From Sarocladium kiliense (Eukaryota; Ascomycota; Sordariomycetes; Hypocreales; Sarocladiaceae), in assembly GCA_030734395.1 (NCBI GenBank), contig JAUZTG010000017.1, positions 496,001 to 560,000 of the forward strand: a stretch of DNA of 64,000 nt, in the 5' to 3' direction. The notes below the pieces were generated by a model, which made no database searches, was not told the DNA's origin, and saw nothing but the letters and a program-made list of their open reading frames with translations. Shown here one piece after another: positions 13,370 to 27,300 of the stretch. The translations under genes were made by a program, and so were the position numbers. The stretch's first letter is position 1; each line of letters opens with the position of its first letter.

Positions 13370-14967
13370 ATGCAGCATCACCATGCTCCGTACGGATATC
13401 CCAGTCCACCGGCCTCCCCATCATACGACAACCCCAAGTGCACCCAATACGCTCCCCGTCAGTACCAGCCACGGTGCGTACCGTTGGCTCCAGAGGAGAG
13501 ACTAGGGAAGCTGCTCCAGGGCAAGCTGCATCTCACGGACATCCTAGGTACTGGTGCCTATGGCGTGGTCTATTCTGCGTACGACATCGACACTGGGATC
13601 CGTTATGCCGTCAAGTGCCTAAGCAAATTCAACCAGGATGGAACTCCCCTAGAGCGCCGCCAGGCACTTTACCAGCAGCGTGAGATCCGGCTTCACTACC
13701 TTGCGTCAGCCCATGAGAATGTGGTGTCGATGCTTAAGATTGTGGATGATGCCGACTGCATCTATGTTATTCTGGAGTATTGCCCCGAGGGCGACCTCTT
13801 CCTGAATATCACGGAGCGTGGTCGGTATGTGGGTAAGGATGAACTTTCCAAGAAGATCTTCCTCCAAATCCTGGATGCCGTGGAGTACTGCCATAAGCTT
13901 GGAATTTACCACCGGGATCTGAAGCCGGAGAACATCCTGGTCACCGACCATGGCGACACTGTCAAGCTGGCTGACTTCGGTTTGGCCACCTCCGATGACC
14001 GTTCCGAGGACTATGGATGCGGATCGACTTTCTATATGAGCCCAGGTACATACGCCCTCGAAGCTGCATTTTTCTCTACCCCCCCCTTTGTGCCATGCGT
14101 GGAATACTAACGTTCCCTTCCTTTTGTCCAGAGTGTCTCCAACCATCTTCTCGGAAGCCCTTCTACAGATGTGCACCTAATGATGTCTGGGGACTGGGCG
14201 TCATTCTTGTCAACTTGACCTGTGGCCGCAATCCGTGGAAACAAGCCTCCTTCCAGGATTCGACATATCGCGCCTTTGCCCGGGACCCATCTTTCCTGAA
14301 AACCATTCTGCCGTTGACAGACGAGCTGAACGACATCCTGGGACGGATTTTCAACCCTTCCCCTGAGCACAGGATCACGCTTCCGGAATTGAGGAACAGG
14401 ATCCTGAATTGCTCACAATTCACCGTGCCGGCCATGTGTGTATCACCTCCCACTCCGCCGGTCTCGCCAGACCATATGAACGCATACGTTGCCCCCGAGG
14501 AAGCCATTGTGGATGACTGCGAGTACGACTCGCCCTTGTCCCCCGCATCGACTAACTCGGATGAGGGATCACTCACATCGAGTGCCCCGACTATCGACGA
14601 TTTAGACGACGAAGTGTTCATTGACTGCCAACCTCACCAGCCGGATATTGCCCAGGATATGAACCCCGTTGCCTATGAACCCGACATGACTGAAGGGTCC
14701 CCTGCTTTCCACGTTCAGGAATTCATGCCACAGCAACATTACACAGGACCCGTGCCCACGGGACCGATCGTGGTCCACTCACAGTCGCCTCTCCCTCCCC
14801 AACCTCTCACTCAGGCGCAACCCCACGTTCCTGTGCAGGCTCCATGCCAGCCCAAGTCCTACTTCCCATTCTGGGATGTAGTCAAATACGTTCAGCAGGC
14901 CCCTGTGATACCAAATCACGCCCCTTTCCATCAGCAGGTCTCCTTCTTTCCTGGTCAGGGATACTGA
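13370..14967 (+). CDS. Ran1/Pat1-Sks1-Vhs1-like serine/threonine kinase
   Basis: Exons are 13370-14045 and 14132-14967, encoding 503 aa. The 86 bp intron has GTACAT...CTAAC...CAG and falls inside MSPECL, the APE region. The kinase domain starts near residue 50: glycine loop LGTGAYGVVYSA, AVKCL lysine near 82, HRDLKPENIL near 181, DFGLA near 202, then DVWGLGVILVNL and CGRNPWKQA. These are hallmarks of the Ran1/Sks1/Vhs1/Ksp1 group, which acts in nutrient and developmental signalling. The C-terminal ~190 residues are Pro/Gln-rich and low in complexity. The ATG at 13370 (context ACC) is chosen because the upstream in-frame stretch runs through a noncoding-looking leader. The Ran1 assignment within the group is by motif, not by alignment. 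Confidence 0.9.
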
Positions 14968-17900
14968 AGCAGTGCAAATGGGCTGCTTCTTCGACTGCAC
15001 CAGGAGTTTCTGCGCGCTGGATAGCCGTTACCTGGTCGCAATGACCAACGTTCTATCTCTCATGGATTTGTCTCCAATGCCCTTTGTCTTGGGCAGCTAC
15101 CTCTGACTGGAACATCGTGGAGACACGACACATCATTTCTTCTGACTTCTGTTGGTTGCTTTTCAAGCGTGGAGTTGAATTTCATTGCTTTGAAACTGTC
15201 GCAATTCTGTGGCAGCTAGGTGTCTTATCTACATCCTCGCATGCTTCAACCACCACGACGCTAGTCGCAAGACTCACATTTTGACGAAAATTATCAAAAC
15301 ATATTTTAATTCGTGTTGCATCACTTATGCAAAGCACGACTCACCTGCGGAGACTTCATTCTTGCACAACCTTTTTCCTTCTTTTGTTACGATTACTATT
15401 GGGTGGGGGGACGACAAAATTATTCTTCGGATCTGGATGGCAATGGAGTTTAGGCGGCTCAGGGGCACATGCCTCTCGAGGAATAGAAGCGGATTATTTG
15501 TTTCATGGGATACGGCAACGAGGAAAGCGGGCATTGGAATTTCTGCTTGTTAACGAGAACGCAAGAAACGGATCTTGCGCGGAGTCCTCTGGGAGTTGAG
15601 CCCAGGAAGAAGCGATAAGACGTCGATGGAGACGGTCTGGCTCTGCAACACCCAAATAGAAGGTGGCTTTGTGGACGCCCCAAATAAGAACAACTTTTTT
15701 GAAACACTCGAACTATATGTTGCCTCCTCAGATTGTGAACTGACAGTCGCTCGCAATAATCACATCGACGGCGTTGTGTCGGTGCATCTTCAGCCTAGAG
15801 GCGGGCTTAATTGCGACGGACCTCAGTCAATGACACGATCTCCTTGTCGAACCCGAAGAGCAGCTGTCTGAGCCTGGTGCCTCGCGCAAAAGTGCAACCA
15901 TTCGCCTTACGTTCGTGTAGTGTCAGGCGCGTAACGCCGTGCAGACAAACCATGATGCAGAGCACCCCAGCAGATGAAGTCACCCTCCGATGCAAGCTAC
16001 CAAAGTACTTCCACTTCAATAGAACAGCTCGACAGATTACGGTACGGTAGATTAGCCAAGTTGCCGTAACCGAACCACGTCCAAAGTGCAACGGCAAGGC
16101 CGCCTGCATGATAACCCCCGGCCACAGCCATGTTGGAAACAGGGCGAACAGTCCGATCCTAGTACACTGATTGGCTACAGCAACAGATTTCCCCTCCCTC
16201 GGTTGGTTGAGAAGGTGGTGGGGATGATGAGAGTGAGGCTGCATTGTTTCCTTGGGCTTTGCTGCAGGTTGACGGGCACTGTCCCTGCTCCTCTTCACCA
16301 CTACAGGGGCGGGATTGCCTGGTCAAGTGACGGTGGCGTTCGCTGAGTCTGCCCAGTGGGAATGTGACGGCTAGGGTGACGGGCGATGACGCCTATTCCG
16401 GGCGTTTGTTGGTCGGTGGGTGGACGGACGGACGATCGCTTCAAAGGCCAGACTAGACCGGACACAGCTGCACAAACAAACTGGCTTCCCGAGGTGAGAC
16501 AAGAGAGTGAGCCTGGTGATGGCTTCTTTGCTTCTTCTGCCTCGCATTGGAGCGCCCGCACGGGACGGACGCCTTGTTTGTTCTTTACTTCTGCTTTTCT
16601 TGGGGTGCATCCTTCACCGCAACTCTGCGCTGTATGTCATCGTGCCCACGTTGTGCTAACTCTCCCTTGCGTCGCTCGGAAGTATTCAGTCCCGATGGAG
16701 GATTTCCCTTATTTGATGCTCTGGCGATGGACAAACCCGTCCGTGTCCTATACTATAGCATATGGGAAGAAGCAAAGAGGCCAAGTGCCGTCGCAAGGGA
16801 CACACCGCTTTGTCTGTGTATGCACGACGATAGGAAGGGAGGCCACAATAACGCGGGAAGCTTATGCAGACGATCGTAGCATGCTGACTGGTCTTCCCGT
16901 TCTCGTGAGTATCTGCATAAGACATGAGTCCCAGTTTACTGCAAAGGGCTCATCCCCATGACGACGCAGCCACGGGGGCAATTAATGCAGTATGCAACGC
17001 ATAAGCATGCTACTCACAAGCGAAAGCAAAAAGGTCCAGCAGAAAAGATGCAATGCAATGCGAGGTGCATCCCCGCCCAACAGCACACTGACTGGACCAC
17101 GTATCGACGAAGGTGCAGCACAGCGCATTGTCCCATTGCATGTTGGGTCTGTCCCAAATGCCGGTCTTTGGCGCTAATGCAAGCACTTTCCGGCCTTGCG
17201 TAATGGCTGGAGATTGGCTCTCGAAATGTAATGGACGGGCGCACGGGCTACTTTGGCTGGCGCGAGGTCTTGGTTTGGATTTGAAAGTGGTGTGAGGGCT
17301 GTTGTGGGTGTGCATTGTGTGTGCACCAGACTTTCAGCTAGGATGCCGCTGAGGGGGAAGTTTAAGGCCACGGATGGAGGATGAGGGGCTTAGTCTGGTC
17401 CCGGGCGTACCGGATATGGAGAGTTAGCTTTTAGCATTGGAAGTGTGATGAGCCCATGGCGCTTGATGATCGGTTGCACATCTCGCTTGCTTGGGGCCTT
17501 GGTATAGCAGCGAAAGTCTGGGAACTTGACTCGTGCGTCGCTTTTGAGGCAGCGGGGGAGCAGATATCCGGCTGCATGCCGGCGAAGTCTTAGCTGGGCT
17601 ATTACGCGGGGTCGAGATGGCTCGTTCACTCAGAGAGGACGGAGGCCAGTATACACATGTGGTAGGGTGTAAGCAAAGCTTCGTGTAAGTCCCCATGCTC
17701 ATTCACAACATCCGAATTCGATTGCTCTACCAGCAAAACAAAGGCAACGGAACTTCTCGAAAAGGAAACCTAACGGAAACTTTGCAGAAACATCGCTGAA
17801 CCCTGTCATCTTCAACCGTTGGAACGTAGTCAGCGGTCCGTATCAAAACTCTGTGCCTAGAAACTCTCGTACACATGCACACCACCTGAAGGCACCTCGT

Positions 17901-19166
17901 AAGACGGGGGGATCGCCTTAAGCTTTCGGATGAAGCGCCTTGCCACATGACCCTGTCGTTCGCTTACCTATCTTCAATAAACTTCAATCGATCCCGGGCG
18001 CCGGCCTTACCAGCGGAGTGGCGTCTGGGACGAGCCTAAGAGAAGCCAGACCGCCTGAGTGGGCAATCAGCACGAAACTCAAAAGAGGTTCATGGGCTGA
18101 GCATGTCATCATGAAAAGAGTTTCGCGACAGGGGGGAAGCTTTGATGATCTGCCCCTTAGCTGTGTACTTTTGCAGGCGGTGGCATGATAGTTCTTTGAA
18201 GAGCGGGAGTGGAGTTCCCTGTGGCGTTTGACCTTTAGCAGAACTTCTAAGCCATTGTCATCCCCTGATCGAGAGTTACCAGCACTTCGTACGATGGACA
18301 TTCCAGAAAGGTGGGACTATACGATTCAGGGTAGTTTCCTCCGTCTTGCCGGGAGTTCGGGTCACCTGATGAGAGTGGCGCTGCTGAGTTCTAGACTGTG
18401 ATGTTTTCCATGATTGGAATTTTGGGGCTACTTCCGGGAAGGGGGAAGGCGTCGAGCTTCCGGGAAAGATTGCTGGACCTGGTAAAGATCCTTCTAAGAC
18501 TTGGATGGAATAGGGTAGTTGATTCAAGTAGGATCGGAATGGGGGACTGTGAGGAATGTCATCTTCACTATCGTTCGCCCATAGTCGATGACAGCGGGTA
18601 CAAGTCAATAGCGCAGAGTTGCATTCTTTTCATCGATGCGATGACCTTGGGAAAATCCGGTTTTGGTAATTCTGGTGCTTTTGAAGAGTAAACAAAAACA
18701 ATTGAGGGGCCACTAGCCGAGTCGATCTGTCCCTAAGAAGAGGAGACACTTCGTCGTGAAGCTATCGTGAGATACTTAGCTGGTGACATCAGGTCACACG
18801 ATTTGCAACATTGCTAGCCAAAAGACGCTAAGTTGAGAGGACCGACATGGTGCTGCGTCGTGGGTCACTGACTTGCATTGCCGTTATGTCCTCTTGCGAG
18901 CGATGCCGTGTAAGGCCCTTGGGATTCCCTCTTAGGTGGTCTTGGGTGAGTTGACCCCCCCGGGTAGCCAGGTCTTTCAACGCTCTGCTGTGTTTGCTAA
19001 GACTCTGTCTGTAATGATATGGCAGCTTCCAGGATTGTCAAAACACCACTATCTAGTCGCCTAAGCTCATCGTGTCTTACAGAACACTACACAGGGCACA
19101 GTTCACAGGGTGAAACGCAAGTCGACGTTGCTCAGAATCAGAACTGTATTGGTATCTAAACGGAAC
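14968..19166. other. 4.2 kb convergent intergenic region
   Basis: The region lies between the 3' ends of the Ran1-like kinase and the DUF7580 gene. Many short frames occur on both strands (the longest about 190 codons, near 16386-16961) but none has recognisable sequence, a coherent splice pattern or support against its overlapping rivals. I see no tRNA, terminal inverted repeats or transposase-like sequence. Confidence 0.4.
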
Positions 19167-21067
19167 TTATACCCATTCACCATCATCCAAGGCCAGTGAA
19201 GAGACCATATCTTCCAGTGACCCAACAATGCTCTCAAACGCCTGCCTATGTGAGTTCGGCCTATTCAAATCGCAATTGAAAGCAAAACACTTCTCCACAA
19301 CTGCTTTGTACTTCTCTCCAAATATCGAACCTCTGGCATACTTCCTGACATTTCGTACATCGTCCCAGTTGCTCGGGTCAAGGTCTTGCGCGGTTTCTAT
19401 GCCCACGAGCGCAACTCCGAGACTGTGTAGTGACTTGTTGAAGACACCTTTGTCGAGGAGGTCATCGTCGCTGAGATTTGTTCCGCTTTGAGGAGTCAAT
19501 GCCATGTCCATCACTGAGGTATCACTCGATGACGAGAGAAGTTTCTTGCGCGAGTGCAGGTCCACCTCGAGATGCAACGTATTGAGGATCACGTTCGGAT
19601 CCTGTGTTGATGCAGAGAGGAGGGAGATGTCCCGTAGACGCCACATATCCTTCATCCAAGGTGTGTCGAAATATGTTAGTGCCGTGACTGCAACTGTCTT
19701 CGCAAGCTTGAGACGCTGTGGCATATTCATATCTCGTGGATCCAAGCTGGAAAGAAGGACGCTCAAAGGCACGTTCTCGTCAGTATGAACCCTTCCGTAT
19801 GAACGGTAGAAGTCATGCCGCACGTGCTCTTGGACATCAAGATACCCGATATACTGAGGCGTTTGTTGAGCAGGACACAGACAATGTTGTCCAAAGTGGC
19901 TGCATAGGTCGAGAATGCAGGCCAAGTCCCTCGCAGCTTGCTCACATGTCTCCTGTGGCTCTCTTGTAAATGCGGCATTGCTAAGCTGCAAAGCCGTAGA
20001 TGTTGATGCATTTGCCGAATGGTGAGCAGGCTCGATCATTTTCACCCGCTTCGCAGACGGTTCTGGATCGTCGTTTCGTGAATGTGAGTTGGGAGGAGAA
20101 GGAGGATCTTCGGTAGCCCATTTCATATCTTTAGAGTCAACACGAAGGTGGAAAGCTGTTGGTACTGTTTGGCCGTGTGCGCTTCTACCTACCACAGACA
20201 GAGCCATGCGCATAGCCAGCGACATCGTTGAGAGGCTGCTTGGTTTGGGTACATCTAGGAATAGCCTCATGCTATGATGGCCATGAGGTGCATTTTGACA
20301 CGAGAATGTCTGTTGCAGTCCTTCGTAGAGGGCTGTGGATGCCCGTCTTGCTTTGCATGCAGCGCCCCAATCACCTCTATTTCGCCGACCTGCGATGAGG
20401 CATCGTTGATGACCTCGACCACATGGGTGTTGTTGGAGCTTTTCGATCTTTTCTGAAAGATCTTTGAGGTCATTGTTCGATTCCTTCAACTCTCTGCAGA
20501 TATCCTCGTACTTCCGGCGATTGACCGTGACGTGAACCCGCTTTCTGAATCGTCGGACAGCATCGACCAACGATTCATCCTATCGAGGAGAAATCAGCCT
20601 GGTAGAATGGCAAGAGATATGTAGCAGCGGAGTTGATGGTTGTTGGGGAGGAAATCTGCTAATCAAGGCAATAGAATGAGGCTCACCTTGTCTTTATCCT
20701 TGATCAGTGGGTTGAACTCCTGCAACTCCTCCTCGAGCTCTTTCAGACGACCGCTGATATCTTCGATAATCGAAAGACATGATTGATAGCTCGATTTGAA
20801 GTTCCTCTGGAACTCAGCATTAACCTTAGGGTCATTCCAATAGTCCTGGTCGCCTTTGAGTTGCTTCACCCTATTCTCATCAAGGGCTGACTGAAGCAGA
20901 AGCCAACATTCAAGCTTGAACCGATCCCTCTGAACACCGAGCTTCTTGGTTGTTCGATCGAGGTCTTTGGCGTAGTGTCTGAAGGCTCGCAGATGATTAT
21001 GGAGGGATCGATACGTGGTGAAGGCGGTGCCAATCAATGGGATCACTCCGAGAGCGATTTCTGCCAT
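19167..21067 (-). CDS. DUF7580 domain protein
   Basis: Exons on the minus strand are 21067-20687 and 20579-19167, encoding 597 aa. The 107 bp intron joins KDKDK to DESLVDAV. The N-terminus MAEIALGVIPLIGTAF, a His/Lys-rich amphipathic region and the following coiled-coil segments match the usual start of DUF7580 proteins. The later GHHSMRLFLDVPK, TALTYFDTPWMKDMWRLRDI and SLHSLGVALVGIETAQDLD segments match the C-terminal half, which resembles a degenerate kinase-like fold. Families of this kind occur in Pezizomycotina near HeLo-type and NLR-like modules, and a role in cell-death or incompatibility signalling has been proposed. That role is inference. It is divergently transcribed from the large zinc-finger gene at 21377. 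Confidence 0.8.
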
Positions 21068-21376
21068 CTTGGGGAGATATCGCCCTGAGCGATCCAAAGG
21101 CCTCCACGAAGGCGCCAGGAAATGGACGAAGTCCTTGAAAGAGAAGGAAATGTTTTGAGAGCGAATACTTCGAATTCATGGATCAGGCTGTGAGGTGGCA
21201 GTGCTGCTCAGACCCTGGTCCCAATATGCAGGAGGCCTCGACGCCGCGCGGGGGCTGCATTCATTGGTTCAGCTGAAGATCAGGCTCGCGTAACACGTGT
21301 GCGTATGTCTCGAGACAATCCTTGCGTCGCTCTCATACACCTCACCATTTCATGAGGTTCAAAGTCCGGCATCGCT
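21068..21376. promoter_or_regulatory. Bidirectional promoter between the DUF7580 gene and the multidomain zinc-finger gene
   Basis: The two start codons face away from each other across 309 bp. The interval contains an ATTGG (inverted CCAAT box) at 21263-21267 and a palindromic CACGTG E-box at 21294-21299. Both are plausible shared control sites. Sharing one short promoter suggests the two genes may be co-expressed, which the sequence alone cannot show. Confidence 0.5.
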
Positions 21377-24300
21377 ATGCAGACCGGCATCGTCAAATAT
21401 GACGCTGCTCAGGCGCTCAGTTCGTCTGAGCTGATCGCAAGGTGGAAGATCGTCCCGTCCAGCCGTGACGAGCGCAGTGTCCTCAGCAAGCTTTGCGGAG
21501 AGTGTATCGCCCTCTTCAAGAAACTGCTCGTTTCAACGGCAGTCAAGGATCGCATCGCGCCTTATGCTCTTCGGAACTTAGATCGCAGTCGATGCACTCT
21601 CATCTTATGGGCAGATGCTTACCAAGTAACTGAAGGTGGACTGGATGATGCCGCTGAGGACTCACGATATCTTCGGAGAAAGGTCCTCCAGATATTGTCC
21701 AGCATCGCTGGTAACCTGAGTGAGCGTAAGTCATCGAAATCCTATCGAGGGACTCCAAGCATGTTGTGAACTGAAGGTAACGGTGCACCGTATAAGGCTA
21801 TGATTGATTGACGTCTAATGCAGGACTTCTGCCTAAGCTCCGAGTGCAAGACAGCTTTCCAACCGATCAACTCGAAAGCTGGCGACAGGAGGCGTTGACT
21901 GCAGTCCAGCAGGATTATCGAGATCGAGAGGCCCATGATAGCTCAAGTGAGAGCGATGGCTCCGAATCGGACATTTCGGTGTCGAATGAGCTCGAAGACA
22001 TCGTCGAGAGCCTTGAAACGGACACGCAGCTCCTGATGGAACTTGATCGCTTCATCCAAGCCCCTTCGGTTATGATACCCAAGCTCCAAGAAGCTGGGCA
22101 GCAGGAGATAACTACATGGCATCCACAAGATGCGTTTGCACAGATCATCCGGACGAGATTTCCAGACGCTATGGAAAAGCTCGTTGACGCTCTGGCCAAG
22201 GCCAACTTGGGGAGGATGCAGCGATGTGCCGAAGTCCGCGAGATGCATGCCAATATGGCCGATGAAGACGAAGATAGGGCTGCTGACAGGCCGCGGATCA
22301 ATCCCACGCCAACTATGGGAGGCCAGACTCACGACGACTCCGGATATGGGACGATGCTGGCTGCCAGCGCTCATGCAGATAGCAAGTACACACTGAGCCG
22401 GTATGCAGAGACAGTCATGTCATATGCTACTGGAGATCGCACAGTCAAGATCCCACCGCTGCCATCTGGAGCGAAGGAAGGGAAGCCTTTTGACTGTCTG
22501 ACTTGTGGCAAGAGGGTGTCTTTCACCCGAAGCAGCATGTGGAAGTGAGTTGTAGTCAGACTTGCCATGATGAGCGGTACTAACCCAACGAGTCAGGCGC
22601 CATCTGTTCAACGACCTGCAGCCCTGGACATGTGTCGAACCTGATTGCACAGCAGAGATGAAGACCTTCAGCACACAGGAGACCTGGGTTCAGCATCTTG
22701 AGTTCGATCATGAGTATGGCCCTGACTGGCAATCGCGACCTTGCCCGCTATGCAAAGAGGGTACTGGGGACGGCGCTGCCGCTTGCTCAAAGCATCTGGC
22801 AACTCATCTCGAGGAGATATCCCTGGCAACCCTTCCTCGACCAACAGATGAGGATGACGTGTCGCAGTTGAGCATCTCCTCAGCTTCCGGCGCCTCTGGA
22901 ATAGGCCTCTCCCCGGTAAACCAGTCACCTGTATTAGGCACAGCCGCTCCTGCTTCTGACGAAGGTTCGTGGGAAGTATTCTCCACTGTTGAGTTCGATG
23001 ATGCGTCTGATGGATCTATCGAAGTACGCACCCCCGGTTATTCAGAATGGTCAGTTCAGGTGCAAGACGAAGAGGCTTCTCCTGAGCCTCAGACAATTGT
23101 TTGTCCGGTTCCAGGCTGCAATCAAACTGACGAACGGCACAAGTTGAGGTAAGTTTCAGCCTCTTTGGATGCCTGGCAGGTAGCCCTCATTGCAAACTGC
23201 TTGCTGATCAACACAGACATCATAGGAGATACCACGACAGGCCTCACCAGTGTCCGTATGAGGATTGCGGAAAGAGGTTTGGCACGAAAACTTACCTTCA
23301 ACGCCATATATATGAACGCCATGAGAACCCGAAGAAATTCTACTGTGCAGTGGCAGGTTGCGAGTACTCAAAGCGTGGTGGGAAATCCTTCGCGCGAAAG
23401 GACAACTGGACGAGGCATATGGTCGAGACGCACAACATCAGCTCGGATGAGATACCAGAACCTGAAGAATTTCTCGAGGATACTATGCTCTGGCCTCTTG
23501 ACTCCAGAACCGTTGGAGGCGACGCTGCTGTCACTACAACGAGCGAGCTTGAGCGCGTCGAGAATCAGTCAGTCGCATTGCTCGAAAGTCATGCGGTTCG
23601 GGGGGTTTGGGCGGTTCGGAAGTCAGGTCCAAAGGTGCAGTTCTTTGGTAGAGCTTTGTCCGATGTGGTAGCCTCATCAGAGGGGGAGATCAGCGTGAAC
23701 CAAGGAGATTTGGTCGCCGTGTTTTCGATACAGACCTCGGACAATAAGGAATCCGAGTGGTGGTATTGCGAAACTATTGATGGCAAACAGGGATACCTCC
23801 CAAAACACTCATTGATTCGCATACAGCGACGTGCCAGGACATCTCGCTCTCAGGCTATCAAGCTGAAGGAGATACTCGCTGCAATTGCTGAAACAGGCAC
23901 CCCGTGGGCAAGAGTAATGGAGGCGTTTGATGATCGGATTGGTAGTGATCCGGGCCAGATGCCACTGGAAGATTTCTTGGCTTGGTTGCAGGACAGCTGC
24001 CTGTGGATGGGGACAACGCTCATCAAACGACAATCCGCGGTGGATGACAACATCATCGACTCTGCTTTAAAGGCCGCTCGGGTATCGACTCCATCCCTGC
24101 CCGAGCACCCGGAAGACAATATGAGCCTTGAAGAGAAGAACGCCACACTCATAAAGCAAGTCGAAGAAATGCAGGCCAGACTGGCAACCTACCAGACGAA
24201 AGCAGCTTCGGACATACCAACCTCGGGCATAGAGGGTGTGGTCCGGTTTGTAGATGCCATAGGGAGGAAATTCAGTTTCCCTTTCCGTCTCTGCAATACC

Positions 24301-27300
24301 TGGGCAGTAGGTAACACCCTCAACCTTATGGAAGCCACTGGACTCGCGCTGACCAACATTCATCTTAGGGCATGGAGGAGCTGATTTTACAGGCATTTCT
24401 CCAGGTGGAAACTCTCGGCCCACATGTCCGACAAGGGCGATATGACTTGACCGGTCCAGATGGAGAGATCATCTTGCCTTCGGTTTGGGATAAGGTCATC
24501 CAGCCGGACTGGCAGATTGGGATGGCCATGTGGCCCATTGAAGATGCGACCCCAGCGCCGATAACTGAAAGCAAAAGCGAAACCGAGGGGCTGAGCCTAC
24601 AAGACCAAACAAGACCGTTGGTTCAAGACAACTCTACGCCCGTGGATCCAAGCCGCACCATGGCTGCTACTGCTGGAACGGACCTACACGCTCAGCCGCC
24701 ACTCACCGAATCATCTGCCTTGGAAACCTCCCCCATCACGCAAACGAAGGTCAGCCAGGACTCAGACGTGGAGTCGCTTTCGGAACAGTCAGACCCTGAC
24801 GAGAACCATTCGAGTACCGCTGACAAGATGCGCAAGTGTCCTTACTGTTCTGAGCAGTTCACTCGGCATCACATGCTGAAAAGTCATATCTTGACGCACA
24901 GCGAGGAGAAGCCATATATTTGCAATGTTTGTAACATGCGGTTCCGTCGCTTGTTTGACTTGAAACGACACTCAAAGCTTCATTCGACCGAAAGAGGACA
25001 TGGGTGCCCGCATTGTGATCGAAAATTTAGCCGTGCCGATACTCTGGCGAGGCACCTCAAAACAAACTGCAGAAACAATGTGTCAGCTGTTACATCAGGT
25101 GCAGCTGATGCTGTGAGTTCGGGTGCAGAACAGTGGCGACTCCGAGTCGGTCCCTGCGACAGATGTAAAGCGGTAAGCATCATGCTCAGACAATTGCTTA
25201 TCCATAACTGTGCTGTTCACTCATCATACCCTCTAAATAGCGAAAGGTGAAGTGCCACGTGACTTCATCTTTCCCCGACTGCTCGCAATGCGCCAAGGCA
25301 GGCCATGGATGCACATACACTTGCTTACAGTGTTCCGAGGTGCTGAAGTCTCCTTTAGAGTACAGGTAAGGTCTGAAGCGCCTCGAGTGTTCATGAAAGC
25401 TGATGTCAAAATTTTTCAGCATACACTGGAGGACTCACGAACAGCAGAAGCCCTGGCTATGTCAGGAGATCTCCTGCAGTCGGTCCTCCCGGTTCAGCAC
25501 AGTTGACGAGCTCTTGCAACATGAGGGAGAAGTACACGCCAATAACATAGCGAATGACGGCGCTCTGTATCGTTGTCCAGTAGCCTCGTGTTCAGGACAA
25601 AAATACGACGGGGTAAGGAATTTTAGATTACACATGATGATTCAACATGATCAGCAGTTCAGTATAAAGCAGCTTGAGGCGATGCAACTCAGACCAGCGA
25701 AAGAAGACTTTGAGAGACCTGCTGAGGAGGAGACAAAGGACCTCAATGAGATCATGACTCCTATTCATCCCTCTTTACTTGACACAAAGGAAGTCCCTAG
25801 CGAAGCGACCAAGGAAACTGATAGTGCGGGCTGGGTCGCAAGATTCGACCTTCCGGAGCACGAAAATAAGGACAGAATGAGGACAACTCAACAGGCCATT
25901 CCTGATGATGCTATGGTGTCCCCTCCTCTGCCACCCCCGAGGTTCTTTGCGGAGAGTGAACCTCCATCCTTCGACCAAGCCTGGTCAATGAGCAAGTTTC
26001 CTTTCGTCTGTCGGTTTGAAGACTGCAAGCAAGAGTTCGGGCGCATGGCAGAGCTCGAGGAACACCAGCGGACAACCCATGAGCGAACCGATGCACCAAC
26101 ATGCACCTTTTGCTATCGCCAATTCACTCGTCTGGTTCTTCTGCATCAGTAAGTTTTGATATCTCTGAAATTGTCGGAAGCGATCAGGCAGGCTTATAAT
26201 GGAAATAGGCACATGGAAACTTGCGGTCAACGTTACGAGTTCGGAGAGGCAAAGCATTCCCAAAAACGTTCACAGGAACTTGAAGACTTGCAGCGCGAAC
26301 ATGCGAACGACGGGATGATGCATGATTTCCCATCGCCTTTTACGTCCGTCGGAGGCAGAGGCTTCCCCAGCACTGATAAGCCTCTACAAACGGACTTTGA
26401 CTGGGCTGGACGTATTCGAAGCAATTCGGAAACGCAGACGAAGTCGCAGACTCAACAAATTTCAGACATTGAGACACTTGGCTTATTCACGTCAACGGGA
26501 ACACTGCCCAACGCAACTCTCCCCACGACAAATCATCGTCCCTGCGACACACTTCACGTCGGCAATCTCCCTCAAGACACTTCTGAGGAGGAACTCAAGG
26601 CAATTTTTGCTAGTCAGGAAGGCTACAAACGGCTTTGTTTCCGCACTAAAGCAGCTGGACCTATGTGCTTCGTGCAGTTCGACGATGTTTTGTTTGCGAC
26701 CACGGCCCTCTACAGACTCCAGGGACACAGGCTTCATAATAGTTCCGAAGGCGGGATTCACCTGAGCTTCAGCAAAAATTCCTTAGGTGTCCGCTCAGAT
26801 CTCACCGAGCATCAGAGCAACTCTCCTCCGTGGGCCAACTTAACCACTCCTGCGAATGACTTCTTCGTACCGATGGGGAAAGCATACAGGGACCCGCCTT
26901 GGTCCCCCTTGTTCGAAAATGACGACTTTACATTAGCCAGTGACTCCGGTTACGCGGGGTATCAGGAGGTCAGGGACAACGATTTATCGGAAGAGAACAG
27001 CGCTTTTAACAGCAGCTGGAATCAACCCCAAACATCCGAAGCATCAGGCTCGAACACGGCGCCTGTACAAGTGACCCTGGTCGGCAAGGGCAAGCAGAGG
27101 GCCGGTGAGTTCCCTTTCCACTTTCAAGCTGCAGTATTGTAACTAATTGTCCATTCTCCTAGGAGCCTCGAGTGATGCCCCAAAACTGCAGCGAACCTTC
27201 GCAGATGTTTACAGTGACGAGCTGTACATCCCTAGCGTAGAGAACAACTCGATGGCAGAGCCTTCAGGAAGCCAACAACAAGCAGCGGCTGCGTATGGCG

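Noticed and set aside
16386..16961. 191-codon frame on the + strand
   Set aside because: No recognisable motif, competing frames of similar size on both strands, and no splice or start context that supports it.
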